A stretch of DNA of 12,525 nt from the NCBI GenBank assembly GCA_002402125.1, contig NVVG01000073.1:6596-19120 (forward strand), read 5' to 3'. The notes under the pieces were generated by a model, which did not search any database, was not told the DNA's origin, and was given only the letters and a program-made list of their open reading frames with translations. How positions within the stretch are numbered: the first letter of the stretch is position 1; every line of letters begins with the position of its first letter. The translations under genes and the position numbers were made by a program. This document shows positions 6,986 through 12,525 of the stretch, in pieces. This DNA comes from Moraxellaceae bacterium. GTDB lineage: Bacteria > Pseudomonadota > Gammaproteobacteria > Pseudomonadales > Ketobacteraceae.

Positions 6986-8005
6986 ATGAAAGATTCGATA
7001 AAAGACATAGAAGTACCCAACAACTATATGCCCCGACTACTATCGTTTGTGGAAAAACGAGGTGGCTCTGGCGATGATCTAGCAGCCATAGTAGGCCTTT
7101 CAAAACAAGATCTATTGGTTCCGAATAGACTGCTACGATGCAGCCAGATATGCCAATTGTTCGCTGAAGCTCAGCGTCTATCAAAAGAACCCGCCATCGG
7201 CCTGTATCTCGGAAGCCAGCTAGCCATAACGACACACGGCAGCCTCGGTTTTGCTGCATTAAGCAGTGCTGACCTTGCTACAGCACTAGCCCTCGTGGCC
7301 CAGTACTTTAATACCCGAACCCCCTTAGCTGCAATTGAGGTTACTCGAGATGAAAAATATACCTACTTTTCGCTAAAAGAGCTATTTCCTCTGGGAGAAG
7401 CTCGTGTCATTTTTATTGAAACGGTAATCTCTGCGATACTGCGCGCAGCTGAATATATCTTACAAGAACGATTTATCTGTGAAGGGGTTGAATTTTCCTT
7501 TGATGAGCCAAACTACGGAGAGCTTTATTCGGTCTTTTTTGATTACCCCGCTACCTTTAATGCTGTTCAAACCCGAGTTTGTATTCGAACTGAATTACTA
7601 ACCAAAACATTGCCCTTAGCGGACGAATCTGCTCACAATATGGCAAAAGAAATTTGTGAGGAAGAGTTCAATAGCATATCCGGTGAGGAGCAATTAGATC
7701 AAACCATTAGGAATTTACTGTTAAAGGTTAAAGGTGATTTCCCTAGTGTTGAAGCAATGGCAGTAGAATTGAATTGCTCTCCCCGAACCCTGAGCCGACG
7801 ACTGAGGGAGATTGATACTTCGTACCATAAAATAGTTGATGCTACTCGACAGTACTTAGCCAGCCAATACCTCGATAACACTAGCTTAAACGTCCAGGAG
7901 ATATCCTATTTATTAGGTTACAACGACCCGTCAAGTTTTGGTCGGGCTTTTAAAAAGTGGTTCTCACAATCACCCCATCAATATAGAAAACGGGAAAAAT
8001 CATAG
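6986..8005 (+). CDS. AraC-family transcriptional regulator (Arabinose_bd/OruR type)
   Basis: From the ATG at 6986 the protein has 339 residues, the usual length for this group; a GTG at 6929 would add 19 residues without family resemblance. The N-terminal two thirds match the Arabinose_bd ligand-sensing domain of OruR/ArgR-like regulators: a YMPRLLSFVEKRGG opening, the GLYLGSQLAITTHGSLGFAALSSADLATAL stretch near 75-105, and a FEFD-like segment (VEFSFDEPNY). Residues 252-339 form the paired helix-turn-helix DNA-binding domain, with the first HTH at SVEAMAVELNCSPRTLSRRL and the second at NVQEISYLLGYNDPSSFGRAFKKW, ending SPHQYR. The effector and targets are not shown by the sequence. Related regulators often control neighbouring catabolic or lipid-related genes, but none is adjacent on this strand. 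Confidence 0.9.
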   Translation: MKDSIKDIEVPNNYMPRLLSFVEKRGGSGDDLAAIVGLSKQDLLVPNRLLRCSQICQLFAEAQRLSKEPAIGLYLGSQLAITTHGSLGFAALSSADLATALALVAQYFNTRTPLAAIEVTRDEKYTYFSLKELFPLGEARVIFIETVISAILRAAEYILQERFICEGVEFSFDEPNYGELYSVFFDYPATFNAVQTRVCIRTELLTKTLPLADESAHNMAKEICEEEFNSISGEEQLDQTIRNLLLKVKGDFPSVEAMAVELNCSPRTLSRRLREIDTSYHKIVDATRQYLASQYLDNTSLNVQEISYLLGYNDPSSFGRAFKKWFSQSPHQYRKREKS

Positions 8006-8025
8006 TCTATAGATAGGATAGCAGA

Positions 8026-9663
8026 TCAAATAATAAACTTATTCACATGATGTTGTAAATGTTTCGATGAATTCGCCACCAGTTGGCTCGCATCGGCAGT
8101 CTTGTTGCTAAGGTTTTCTGTGGTCAGCGACAACGCACTAATATCCACCATATGCTGTTCAATGGTTCGAGCCAAATCAGCCTGCTCATTCGTTACTTGA
8201 GTGATTTGCTCATTCATACTGGTAATTCTTTCGACCGATTCAATAATGGTATGCAATGCCATCGACGCCTTAACGGACCGTTCAACAGTATTGGATACCA
8301 TTTCTCTGCCTTCTTCCATGCTAGCGCACGCAATACGGCTCTTATCCTGAAGTTTATTGATAACTTGACCAATTTTTTGGGTGCATCCAGCTGTTTTATT
8401 AGCGAGCATTCTTACTTCGTCAGCAACTACAGAGAATCCTCTACCATTCTCCCCCGCTCGAGCAGCCTCTATCGCCGCATTTAGCGCTAAAAGATTGGTT
8501 TGATTTGCAATTTCATCGATCAAACCCACCATAGATGCGATTTCTTCACAATATATTGCTAGCTCTTCAATTTGTGTTGTCGAGGTATCTGTCTCTGTCG
8601 CTAATTGGCTGATATCTTCCATTGTAAAATTGACGATATTACCTCCCTGGATGGCTTGCTCTTTTGTTTTACTGGCAAATTCCACTGCAGTATTGGCATA
8701 CTCTGCAGTAGATTTGAATTTTGCAACCATGTCATTTATTGCCACTAATGCACCTGCACTTCGCTCATTTTGCGACCGAGTGCCTTGGCGCGTTTTATGG
8801 ATACAATCCGCCATTTCGTGTGTGCCGTCTAAGGTGTCACCAACTGAAGTGACTACCTCTGTGATAATTCCATGTAGCTTTGCGATAAATTCGTTAAAGC
8901 CCTCAACTAGATCATAGATTTCATCTTTTGTACTGCACTCTAAACGCCTGGTTAAGTCCCCTTCTCCCTTGGCCATCTCCATTAAGGAGTCTGCAACACT
9001 CATTATATTTTTGCTAATCGCTGTCGCCTGCCAAACAGCCAACAGAACAATGATTACAATGACAGTAAAGCTTATGGCAATACCAATACGAACCGCTTGT
9101 TCAAACGCTTCGGCGGTTTCCGACAAGCCTTTAACAAAGATAGCTGTATTCTGCTCAACACCGAACTCTAATTCCAAACTAATTTTGTCTCTAATTTTAT
9201 TAAGCGAAGCACTGTACAACAGTAACTGTTTATCTTCAATTTCGCCTTCTATGATAGCAAGGGAGAATCTGGATGCCGACGTAAAGTAATCGTTAATCTG
9301 AAATTTTTGTTGCTCTATTTTTTTAAATTGAAGAGCATCTCTAGTTGCTATATTATCTAAGCGTTGAATAAGAGTATTTTTGAATTCTAACCCTGCATCT
9401 ACATATTCTTCATCCTCAAAAATAGCCGCATTTTCGATTTCCGTGTTGGCGCGCTTCATCAACTGTCCAGCCGAAATAGAATCCAGCAAGTTTGGGTGCC
9501 GTATATTTTCAATATTATCCAATCGAGACACATTTGATATGGATAGATCCAAGAGAAACAAAAGAAAAACAGCAAATCCAACTACCGATATCACAGCTAT
9601 CATCAATATCTTAGATTTTATCGATCGGAAATTAATACCTAACAATACTTTTGTTTTATTCAT
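8026..9663 (-). CDS. Methyl-accepting chemotaxis protein
   Basis: This transmembrane receptor signals to CheA/CheW. Residues 19-40 are TM1 and 193-214 TM2. The roughly 150-residue periplasmic part between them is helical and lacks a recognisable Cache or PAS motif; it resembles a four-helix-bundle or HBM-like sensor. HAMP follows at about 214-266 (GEGDLTRRLECSTKDEIYDL). The cytoplasmic coiled coil has the conserved hairpin tip at 382-423 (IDEIANQTNLLALNAAIEAA, then RAGENGRGFSVVADEVRMLA). There is no CheR-binding pentapeptide at the C-terminus (HVNKFII). The start at 9663 is supported by AAGAAG about 8 nt upstream. It lies 94 nt downstream of the STAS gene on the same strand, and the two probably form one transcript. 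The gap to the convergent AraC gene is 20 nt, with no clear terminator. The ligand is unknown. Confidence 0.94.
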   Translation of the reverse strand: MNKTKVLLGINFRSIKSKILMIAVISVVGFAVFLLFLLDLSISNVSRLDNIENIRHPNLLDSISAGQLMKRANTEIENAAIFEDEEYVDAGLEFKNTLIQRLDNIATRDALQFKKIEQQKFQINDYFTSASRFSLAIIEGEIEDKQLLLYSASLNKIRDKISLELEFGVEQNTAIFVKGLSETAEAFEQAVRIGIAISFTVIVIIVLLAVWQATAISKNIMSVADSLMEMAKGEGDLTRRLECSTKDEIYDLVEGFNEFIAKLHGIITEVVTSVGDTLDGTHEMADCIHKTRQGTRSQNERSAGALVAINDMVAKFKSTAEYANTAVEFASKTKEQAIQGGNIVNFTMEDISQLATETDTSTTQIEELAIYCEEIASMVGLIDEIANQTNLLALNAAIEAARAGENGRGFSVVADEVRMLANKTAGCTQKIGQVINKLQDKSRIACASMEEGREMVSNTVERSVKASMALHTIIESVERITSMNEQITQVTNEQADLARTIEQHMVDISALSLTTENLSNKTADASQLVANSSKHLQHHVNKFII

Positions 9664-9757
9664 AACGTGGCTTCTTATAGCATCCAGTAAACCCAGTAAC
9701 TAACAAAACTCCGCCCCAGTGTTCTTATTTAACGCACAAACTACAAATAACACATCA

Positions 9758-10084
9758 TTACTCACCCTCTATATTGAACATTTTGTCAAATCGGGTGATC
9801 AAAAGTATTTTTCTAATTTCAGGCCGGCAATTGATAATTGAGATCAAAGTGCCACTTCCCAGTAGCTTCCTCATGTTCACCAACATCCCTAAAGCAGAAC
9901 TATCCATATATTCTGAATGCCGCATATCGATGATATAAATTTCTGCCGGACGACCTTCGTAAGTAGATCGAAACTCCTGTACGATGTGATGGCTAAAATG
10001 GCCTGTTATTTTTATGGTAAGAATTAGGCTGTCATCAGACAGTTCAGTTTCCACTGGTGTGTGTAACGCCTCTTTTTTCAACAT
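9758..10084 (-). CDS. Single-domain STAS protein (anti-sigma factor antagonist type)
   Basis: The 108 residues form one STAS domain like SpoIIAA/RsbV: beta strands at DSLILTIKITGHF (18-30) and AEIYIIDMRH (47-56), then the MDSSALGMLVNMRKLL helix (60-75), then LISIINC. S63 in DSSALG aligns with the phosphorylatable Ser of SpoIIAA, so a partner-switch kinase and phosphatase are expected elsewhere. GGAG lies 7 nt before the ATG. It is the first gene of a pair with the chemoreceptor. In gammaproteobacteria such lone STAS proteins can link partner switching to motility, biofilm or c-di-GMP control (HsbA of Pseudomonas is one example). No anti-sigma factor, RsbU-like phosphatase or sigma factor is in the window. 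Confidence 0.88.
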   Translation of the reverse strand: MLKKEALHTPVETELSDDSLILTIKITGHFSHHIVQEFRSTYEGRPAEIYIIDMRHSEYMDSSALGMLVNMRKLLGSGTLISIINCRPEIRKILLITRFDKMFNIEGE

Positions 10085-10500
10085 GTAAAAACTCCATTCT
10101 GTTCAAATGATTAATGTATCTATTTCTAAACCAGAAAATAAAATTGAGACGTGAAAAACTTAGTAGGCACTTATTCAGGTATAGAATATTTCAACCATAT
10201 ATCAATCTCCATTTATCTTCTCAACACGCAGACAAATGCCCACAAATTTTATATAACCAATAGAATAGTACTGTCGAGTTATAGAATATGGCTTACTATC
10301 AAAACATTAGTACCGTATTTTTCTCTAAAAATTGCGTGTAACGTCGTAGAGATTTTGCTACTTTATAGGAATAAGTAATATCCTTAGAACAAAGTTAGCT
10401 AAAGATAATGCACACCAAATTTCTTTTGAGGCTTAAACTCAACTATCTGTAGGAATGAAGGTGCAGCATTGATCCAACGCTCAAAATTAGTGGCCTAAAA
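10085..10500. other. AT-rich intergenic region without a convincing gene
   Basis: These 416 nt separate the divergent STAS gene (-) and the small membrane-protein gene (+), and must hold both promoters. The sequence is AT-rich. The 10-mer TATAGAATAT occurs at 10180-10189 and again at 10280-10289, exactly 100 nt apart. A short inverted repeat, TTGAG/CTCAA, lies at 10426-10442. A 75-codon frame from a GTG at 10151 has low-complexity AT-driven composition and no family resemblance, so I do not call it. Confidence 0.5.
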
Positions 10501-10833
10501 ATGAAGTATAATTCGAGAATGTCCAATGGATTGTGGGTATGTATGCTCCTATCCTTAGTGACTTCTCTCATTAGTTCTGTAACCAATACATCCAGTGTTC
10601 TTTTTGGTTTGCTTTTAGCATCAAACATTACATTGATTGCGTTACTTTCCTATGTGTCCTTATTGTTCAAAAGAAAATATGCAGAATATATCAATAAAGG
10701 GGTGTCATTTGATGCTGACGGACGTGAGATCACAAGTGGTCGTATGGAGTTATTGAAGAGTGAACACTCTGTGGTACTCATGTGTCTGGTCGTACTTGGC
10801 TTATCGGTCGCCATCTTATTGAGTTTGAGATAG
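10501..10833 (+). CDS. Small membrane protein of unknown function
   Basis: I do not recognise a family. The 110-residue protein has three hydrophobic helices, about 10-27, 31-56 and 90-108. A polar loop (residues 57-88, KRKYAEYINKGVSFDADGRE and onward) separates helices 2 and 3. With three spans the ends lie on opposite sides, and the positive-rich KRK after helix 2 suggests that the loop is cytoplasmic. Only a weak AGTGG precedes the ATG. The gene ends 30 nt before the large palindrome of the MatP-like gene and could be co-transcribed with it, although the candidate promoter in that gap argues for separate control. Confidence 0.6.
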   Translation: MKYNSRMSNGLWVCMLLSLVTSLISSVTNTSSVLFGLLLASNITLIALLSYVSLLFKRKYAEYINKGVSFDADGREITSGRMELLKSEHSVVLMCLVVLGLSVAILLSLR

Positions 10834-10841
10834 CAGCCTTA

Positions 10842-10870
10842 TTGCGTGAAGCCGAAATATCCTGTATCGT
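10842..10870 (+). promoter_or_regulatory. Candidate promoter of the MatP-like gene
   Basis: TTGCGT at 10842-10847 and TATCGT at 10865-10870 are 17 nt apart, the ideal spacing, with 3 of 6 and 4 of 6 consensus matches. The -10 box lies inside the left arm of the palindrome, so a protein bound there would block RNA polymerase. The hexamers are imperfect, so this is a candidate only. Confidence 0.35.
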
Positions 10871-10910
10871 CCTTAATATTGTGACAGGGTCACACTATTA
10901 AGGACGATAC
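10864..10910. promoter_or_regulatory. 47-bp palindrome with a matS-like core, probable autoregulatory operator
   Basis: Two 22-nt arms (10864-10885 and 10889-10910) flank AGG. 21 of 22 positions pair, and the only mismatch is 10879 against 10895. The centre, 10881-10893, reads GTGACAGGGTCAC. The E. coli MatP site matS is GTGACRNYGTCAC, so all ten arm bases and the R match, and only the Y position (G here) differs. The right arm contains the AAGGA ribosome binding site and ends one base before the ATG of a MatP-like protein. As DNA it should be an operator for that protein. If transcribed from further upstream, it would also fold into a long hairpin hiding the ribosome binding site. Confidence 0.75.
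10900..10904 (+). promoter_or_regulatory. Ribosome binding site inside the palindrome
   Basis: AAGGA lies 7 nt before the ATG at 10912. All five bases are in the right arm of the palindrome and would be paired with the left arm in a read-through transcript. That could limit translation unless the message starts inside the palindrome. Confidence 0.65.
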
Positions 10911-10911
10911 C

Positions 10912-11310
10912 ATGGCAAGAGCAAGATATATCATTACAAACAATGACCAGTCGGCTGCTTGGTTGCATATATGCAACAAGCTAGATGAGGTGGGTTATCC
11001 TAAAAGAAACGTAATTGCAGCAAAAAGTGCCTTTGAAGTTATTCGACAAGGCCAATCACTTCACAGCAGACTAAACGAATGGGCTGAACAGTATCTAGAT
11101 AAAGAAGAATGGGGTTTGTTGAAAAACTCCATACGTGCTCGAAGGTCTAGAGGTTCTAGAGACAGGAAGAAGTCAATCACATTGGATAAGAACGCCTGGC
11201 AAATGTTATCCAAAATTGCCGAGACAGAAAATGTAACGCTGTCTCAGGTAATAGAGAAACACCTAAAAGACGTGTATTTAGACACGCTCAAATTAGATCG
11301 AATTACTTAA
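10912..11310 (+). CDS. MatP-like ribbon-helix-helix DNA-binding protein
   Basis: MatP binds matS sites and compacts the replication-terminus region of enterobacterial and Vibrio chromosomes. This 132-residue protein matches it best in the middle and C-terminal half. WAEQYLDKEEWGLLKNSIRARRSR (57-80) aligns with the WIDKHM...IRARRKR segment of E. coli MatP as I recall it. KKSITLDKNAWQMLSKIAE (86-104) and TLSQVIEKHLKD (109-120) form the beta strand and two helices of the ribbon-helix-helix domain. The N-terminal 55 residues are helical and diverged. E. coli MatP continues about 25 residues past the second helix into a coiled coil for tetramerisation; here only 12 remain, so bridging of distant sites may be lost. 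Upstream is a palindrome with a matS-like core, which fits autoregulation. Downstream, after 66 nt, is an exonuclease gene. It may be a true MatP homologue or a MatP-derived local regulator. Confidence 0.75.
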   Translation: MARARYIITNNDQSAAWLHICNKLDEVGYPKRNVIAAKSAFEVIRQGQSLHSRLNEWAEQYLDKEEWGLLKNSIRARRSRGSRDRKKSITLDKNAWQMLSKIAETENVTLSQVIEKHLKDVYLDTLKLDRIT

Positions 11311-11376
11311 CGTAAATTGACACGAACTATAGCCCTGCCAGGCTTATAAGACGACGGGATAATATTGGGTTTTGCT

Positions 11377-12324
11377 ATGAATGACAATGTAAACAAGATT
11401 AACGAAGCAGTCTCCAGCATCGCACTTGAGCAAGCAATAACGGTTATCTCAAACAATAACGACCTAAAATTGTTAAAAAGAGTGCCTGAACAACATTTGT
11501 TTGGAACCGCTAGCGAAGGTAGCAAGTTATTTAAAGCGGCTATTATCGATCTAGAGACATTAGGGCTAGACCCTAAAGCCCATCCCATTATAGAGATTGG
11601 ATTTCTGCTTTTTAGCTTTACCTCTGAAGAGGGTATTATTGAGATCATTGAGACATACAATGGGCTGCAGGATCCTGGCATGCCTATTCCTACTGAGATA
11701 ACTAAGATTACCGGAATTACCGATAACGACGTAGCGGGAAAGACTATTGACTGGGAGCTGGTTGGGCGCTTGTTACAAGAAACAGACCTCGTTATTTGCC
11801 ACAATGCATCATTTGACAGAAATCATCTAGAGCTGCAGTCACCTCCATTTATTCAAGATATCGTGAAAAACATGGCTTTTGGCTGCTCCTTGAAGGACGT
11901 TGATTGGCGCCAAAGAGGTTACGAGTCAACCAAACTTGAATTTCTGAATTTCAAAGCTGGTTTCTTCTATGAAGGGCACAGAGCCCTGGTAGACTGCTGG
12001 GCAACGCTAAATATTCTCGCAGTAGAACCAAGCTCTTTTGACGAGTTAAAAACCAATGTCCGCAAACGTGACGTATTGATATGCGCTCTTAATTCGAGTT
12101 TTGACACAAAAGACCTGCTCAAGGCAAGAGGATACCGTTGGTCAGATGGCACAGCAGCACTACCCAAAGCATGGTGGACTACGATAGAAGAAAGTGCTTT
12201 TAATGAAGAAAAAGCATGGTTAGACGAGATCATCTACAAATCTCAATCCGCCTCGTCAGCATTACCTAGCAGGGTTATTACCGCTAGAACGCGTTATTCT
12301 CGTAGAGCAGAAATATTAGACTGA
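11377..12324 (+). CDS. DnaQ-like DEDDh 3'-5' exonuclease
   Basis: The 315-residue protein has a DEDDh exonuclease domain like the proofreading epsilon subunit of DNA polymerase III. Motif I is AAIIDLETLGLD with D58 and E60, motif II is VICHNASFDRNHLE with D147, and motif III is EGHRALVDCWATL with H201 and D206. All five catalytic residues are present, so it should be active on DNA or RNA 3' ends with two metal ions. The C-terminal part (about 231-310) has DVLICALNSSFDTKDLLKAR, GYRWSD, PKAWW and ITARTRYSRR, an extension I recall from stand-alone epsilon-like exonucleases rather than true DnaQ. About 50 residues of polar, helical sequence precede motif I. The ATG at 11377 is preferred; a TTG at 11365 with GGGA upstream is possible and would add four residues. 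It lies 66 nt after the MatP-like gene on the same strand, so co-transcription is plausible. Confidence 0.88.
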   Translation: MNDNVNKINEAVSSIALEQAITVISNNNDLKLLKRVPEQHLFGTASEGSKLFKAAIIDLETLGLDPKAHPIIEIGFLLFSFTSEEGIIEIIETYNGLQDPGMPIPTEITKITGITDNDVAGKTIDWELVGRLLQETDLVICHNASFDRNHLELQSPPFIQDIVKNMAFGCSLKDVDWRQRGYESTKLEFLNFKAGFFYEGHRALVDCWATLNILAVEPSSFDELKTNVRKRDVLICALNSSFDTKDLLKARGYRWSDGTAALPKAWWTTIEESAFNEEKAWLDEIIYKSQSASSALPSRVITARTRYSRRAEILD

Positions 12325-12379
12325 TATGATAAGTGTGCGATAATATAAACTGTTAACCAGATAGAATTTAGGATCTACC

Positions 12380-12525
12380 ATGAAGCCCAACAACGATAAA
12401 TTATCCAGCCTGCAAATACTTCAAAGCGTAATGGCTGCAATAGCGGGTATTCAAACCGAAGCCAAACTGAAGGAGGTTTTTGAAAAAATAACCCTGGGCC
12501 AAATAATATTCTCCGCCATCTTTTT
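12380..12525 (+). CDS. DUF2970-like small membrane protein, 3' truncated
   Basis: AGGA lies about 6 nt before the ATG at 12380. The 48 readable residues include LQILQSVMAAIAGIQTEAKLKEVFEK, followed by a hydrophobic IIFSAIFF that is cut by the window end. The SVxAAxxGxQ pattern followed by a single membrane helix matches DUF2970, a family of short (about 60-70 residue) gammaproteobacterial inner-membrane proteins of unknown function. The usual RDF after the Gln-rich stretch is replaced here by KEVF, so the match is good but not perfect. Confidence 0.65.
   Translation, partial: MKPNNDKLSSLQILQSVMAAIAGIQTEAKLKEVFEKITLGQIIFSAIF

Noticed and set aside
6302..8005. Tag and the AraC regulator as an Ada-like alkylation response unit
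   Set aside because: The regulator has an OruR/ArgR-type sensing domain and no Ada methyltransferase or Cys4 zinc domain, so nothing in the sequence ties it to alkylation repair.
8083..9703. Several plus-strand open frames antisense to the chemoreceptor
   Set aside because: They mirror the strongly coding minus strand and show no domain or ribosome binding site of their own.
10151..10378. A 75-codon plus-strand open frame starting with GTG in the AT-rich gap
   Set aside because: Composition follows the AT-rich background, no ribosome binding site is clear, and nothing resembles a known family or domain.
10864..10910. The palindrome as a rho-independent terminator of the membrane-protein gene
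   Set aside because: No T-run follows on either strand, and the right arm ends at a start codon and holds its ribosome binding site.
11317..11322. Perfect TTGACA between the MatP-like and exonuclease genes
   Set aside because: The best -10 candidate, TATAAG, is 22 nt away, which is too far for a sigma-70 promoter.
11307..11804. A 165-codon minus-strand frame opposite the exonuclease
   Set aside because: It covers the catalytic motif I region of a clear exonuclease gene and has no recognisable features.

Overview
The window looks like chromosomal DNA from a moderately AT-rich gammaproteobacterium, probably marine or aquatic. This rests on protein families that are common there: a Tag glycosylase very close to the enterobacterial one, an OruR/ArgR-type AraC regulator, a START-domain protein, a DUF4396 membrane protein, a DUF2970 protein and a MatP-like protein. 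The genus cannot be fixed from the sequence alone. No rRNA, tRNA, CRISPR array, transposase or integrase is visible.

Layout. Positions 1-404 hold the 3'-truncated minus-strand frame of a secreted cupin that has no ordinary start codon. Positions 596-1756 (+) encode a multi-pass membrane diguanylate cyclase. A minus-strand block at 5441-1797 holds, in transcription order, a carotenoid cleavage oxygenase, a DUF4396 membrane protein starting 4 nt after it, a probable terminator, a secreted protein of unknown function, and a START-domain protein. A plus-strand block at 5690-8005 holds a protein made of six 27-residue repeats, the DNA-3-methyladenine glycosylase Tag, and an AraC-family regulator. 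Facing it, at 10084-8026 (-), a single-domain STAS protein precedes a methyl-accepting chemotaxis protein. After a 416-bp AT-rich gap, the plus strand carries a three-helix membrane protein, a MatP-like ribbon-helix-helix protein, a DnaQ-like 3'-5' exonuclease and the start of a DUF2970 protein.

The most interesting locus is 10842-11310. The C-terminal half of the MatP-like protein resembles E. coli MatP, the organiser of the Ter macrodomain. One base upstream of its start codon ends a 47-bp, almost perfect inverted repeat (21 of 22 arm positions pair). The centre of the repeat reads GTGACAGGGTCAC, which differs at one position from the E. coli MatP target matS (GTGACRNYGTCAC). The palindrome covers the ribosome binding site and a candidate -10 box. 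This suggests a MatP-family protein that controls its own synthesis through a matS-like operator. The protein also lacks much of the C-terminal tail that E. coli MatP uses for tetramerisation.

Other signalling content includes c-di-GMP synthesis (GGEEF with an intact I-site), chemoreception paired with a STAS switch, and a carotenoid- or stilbene-cleaving enzyme apparently coupled to a membrane protein. The long antisense open frames inside these genes are not credible genes.
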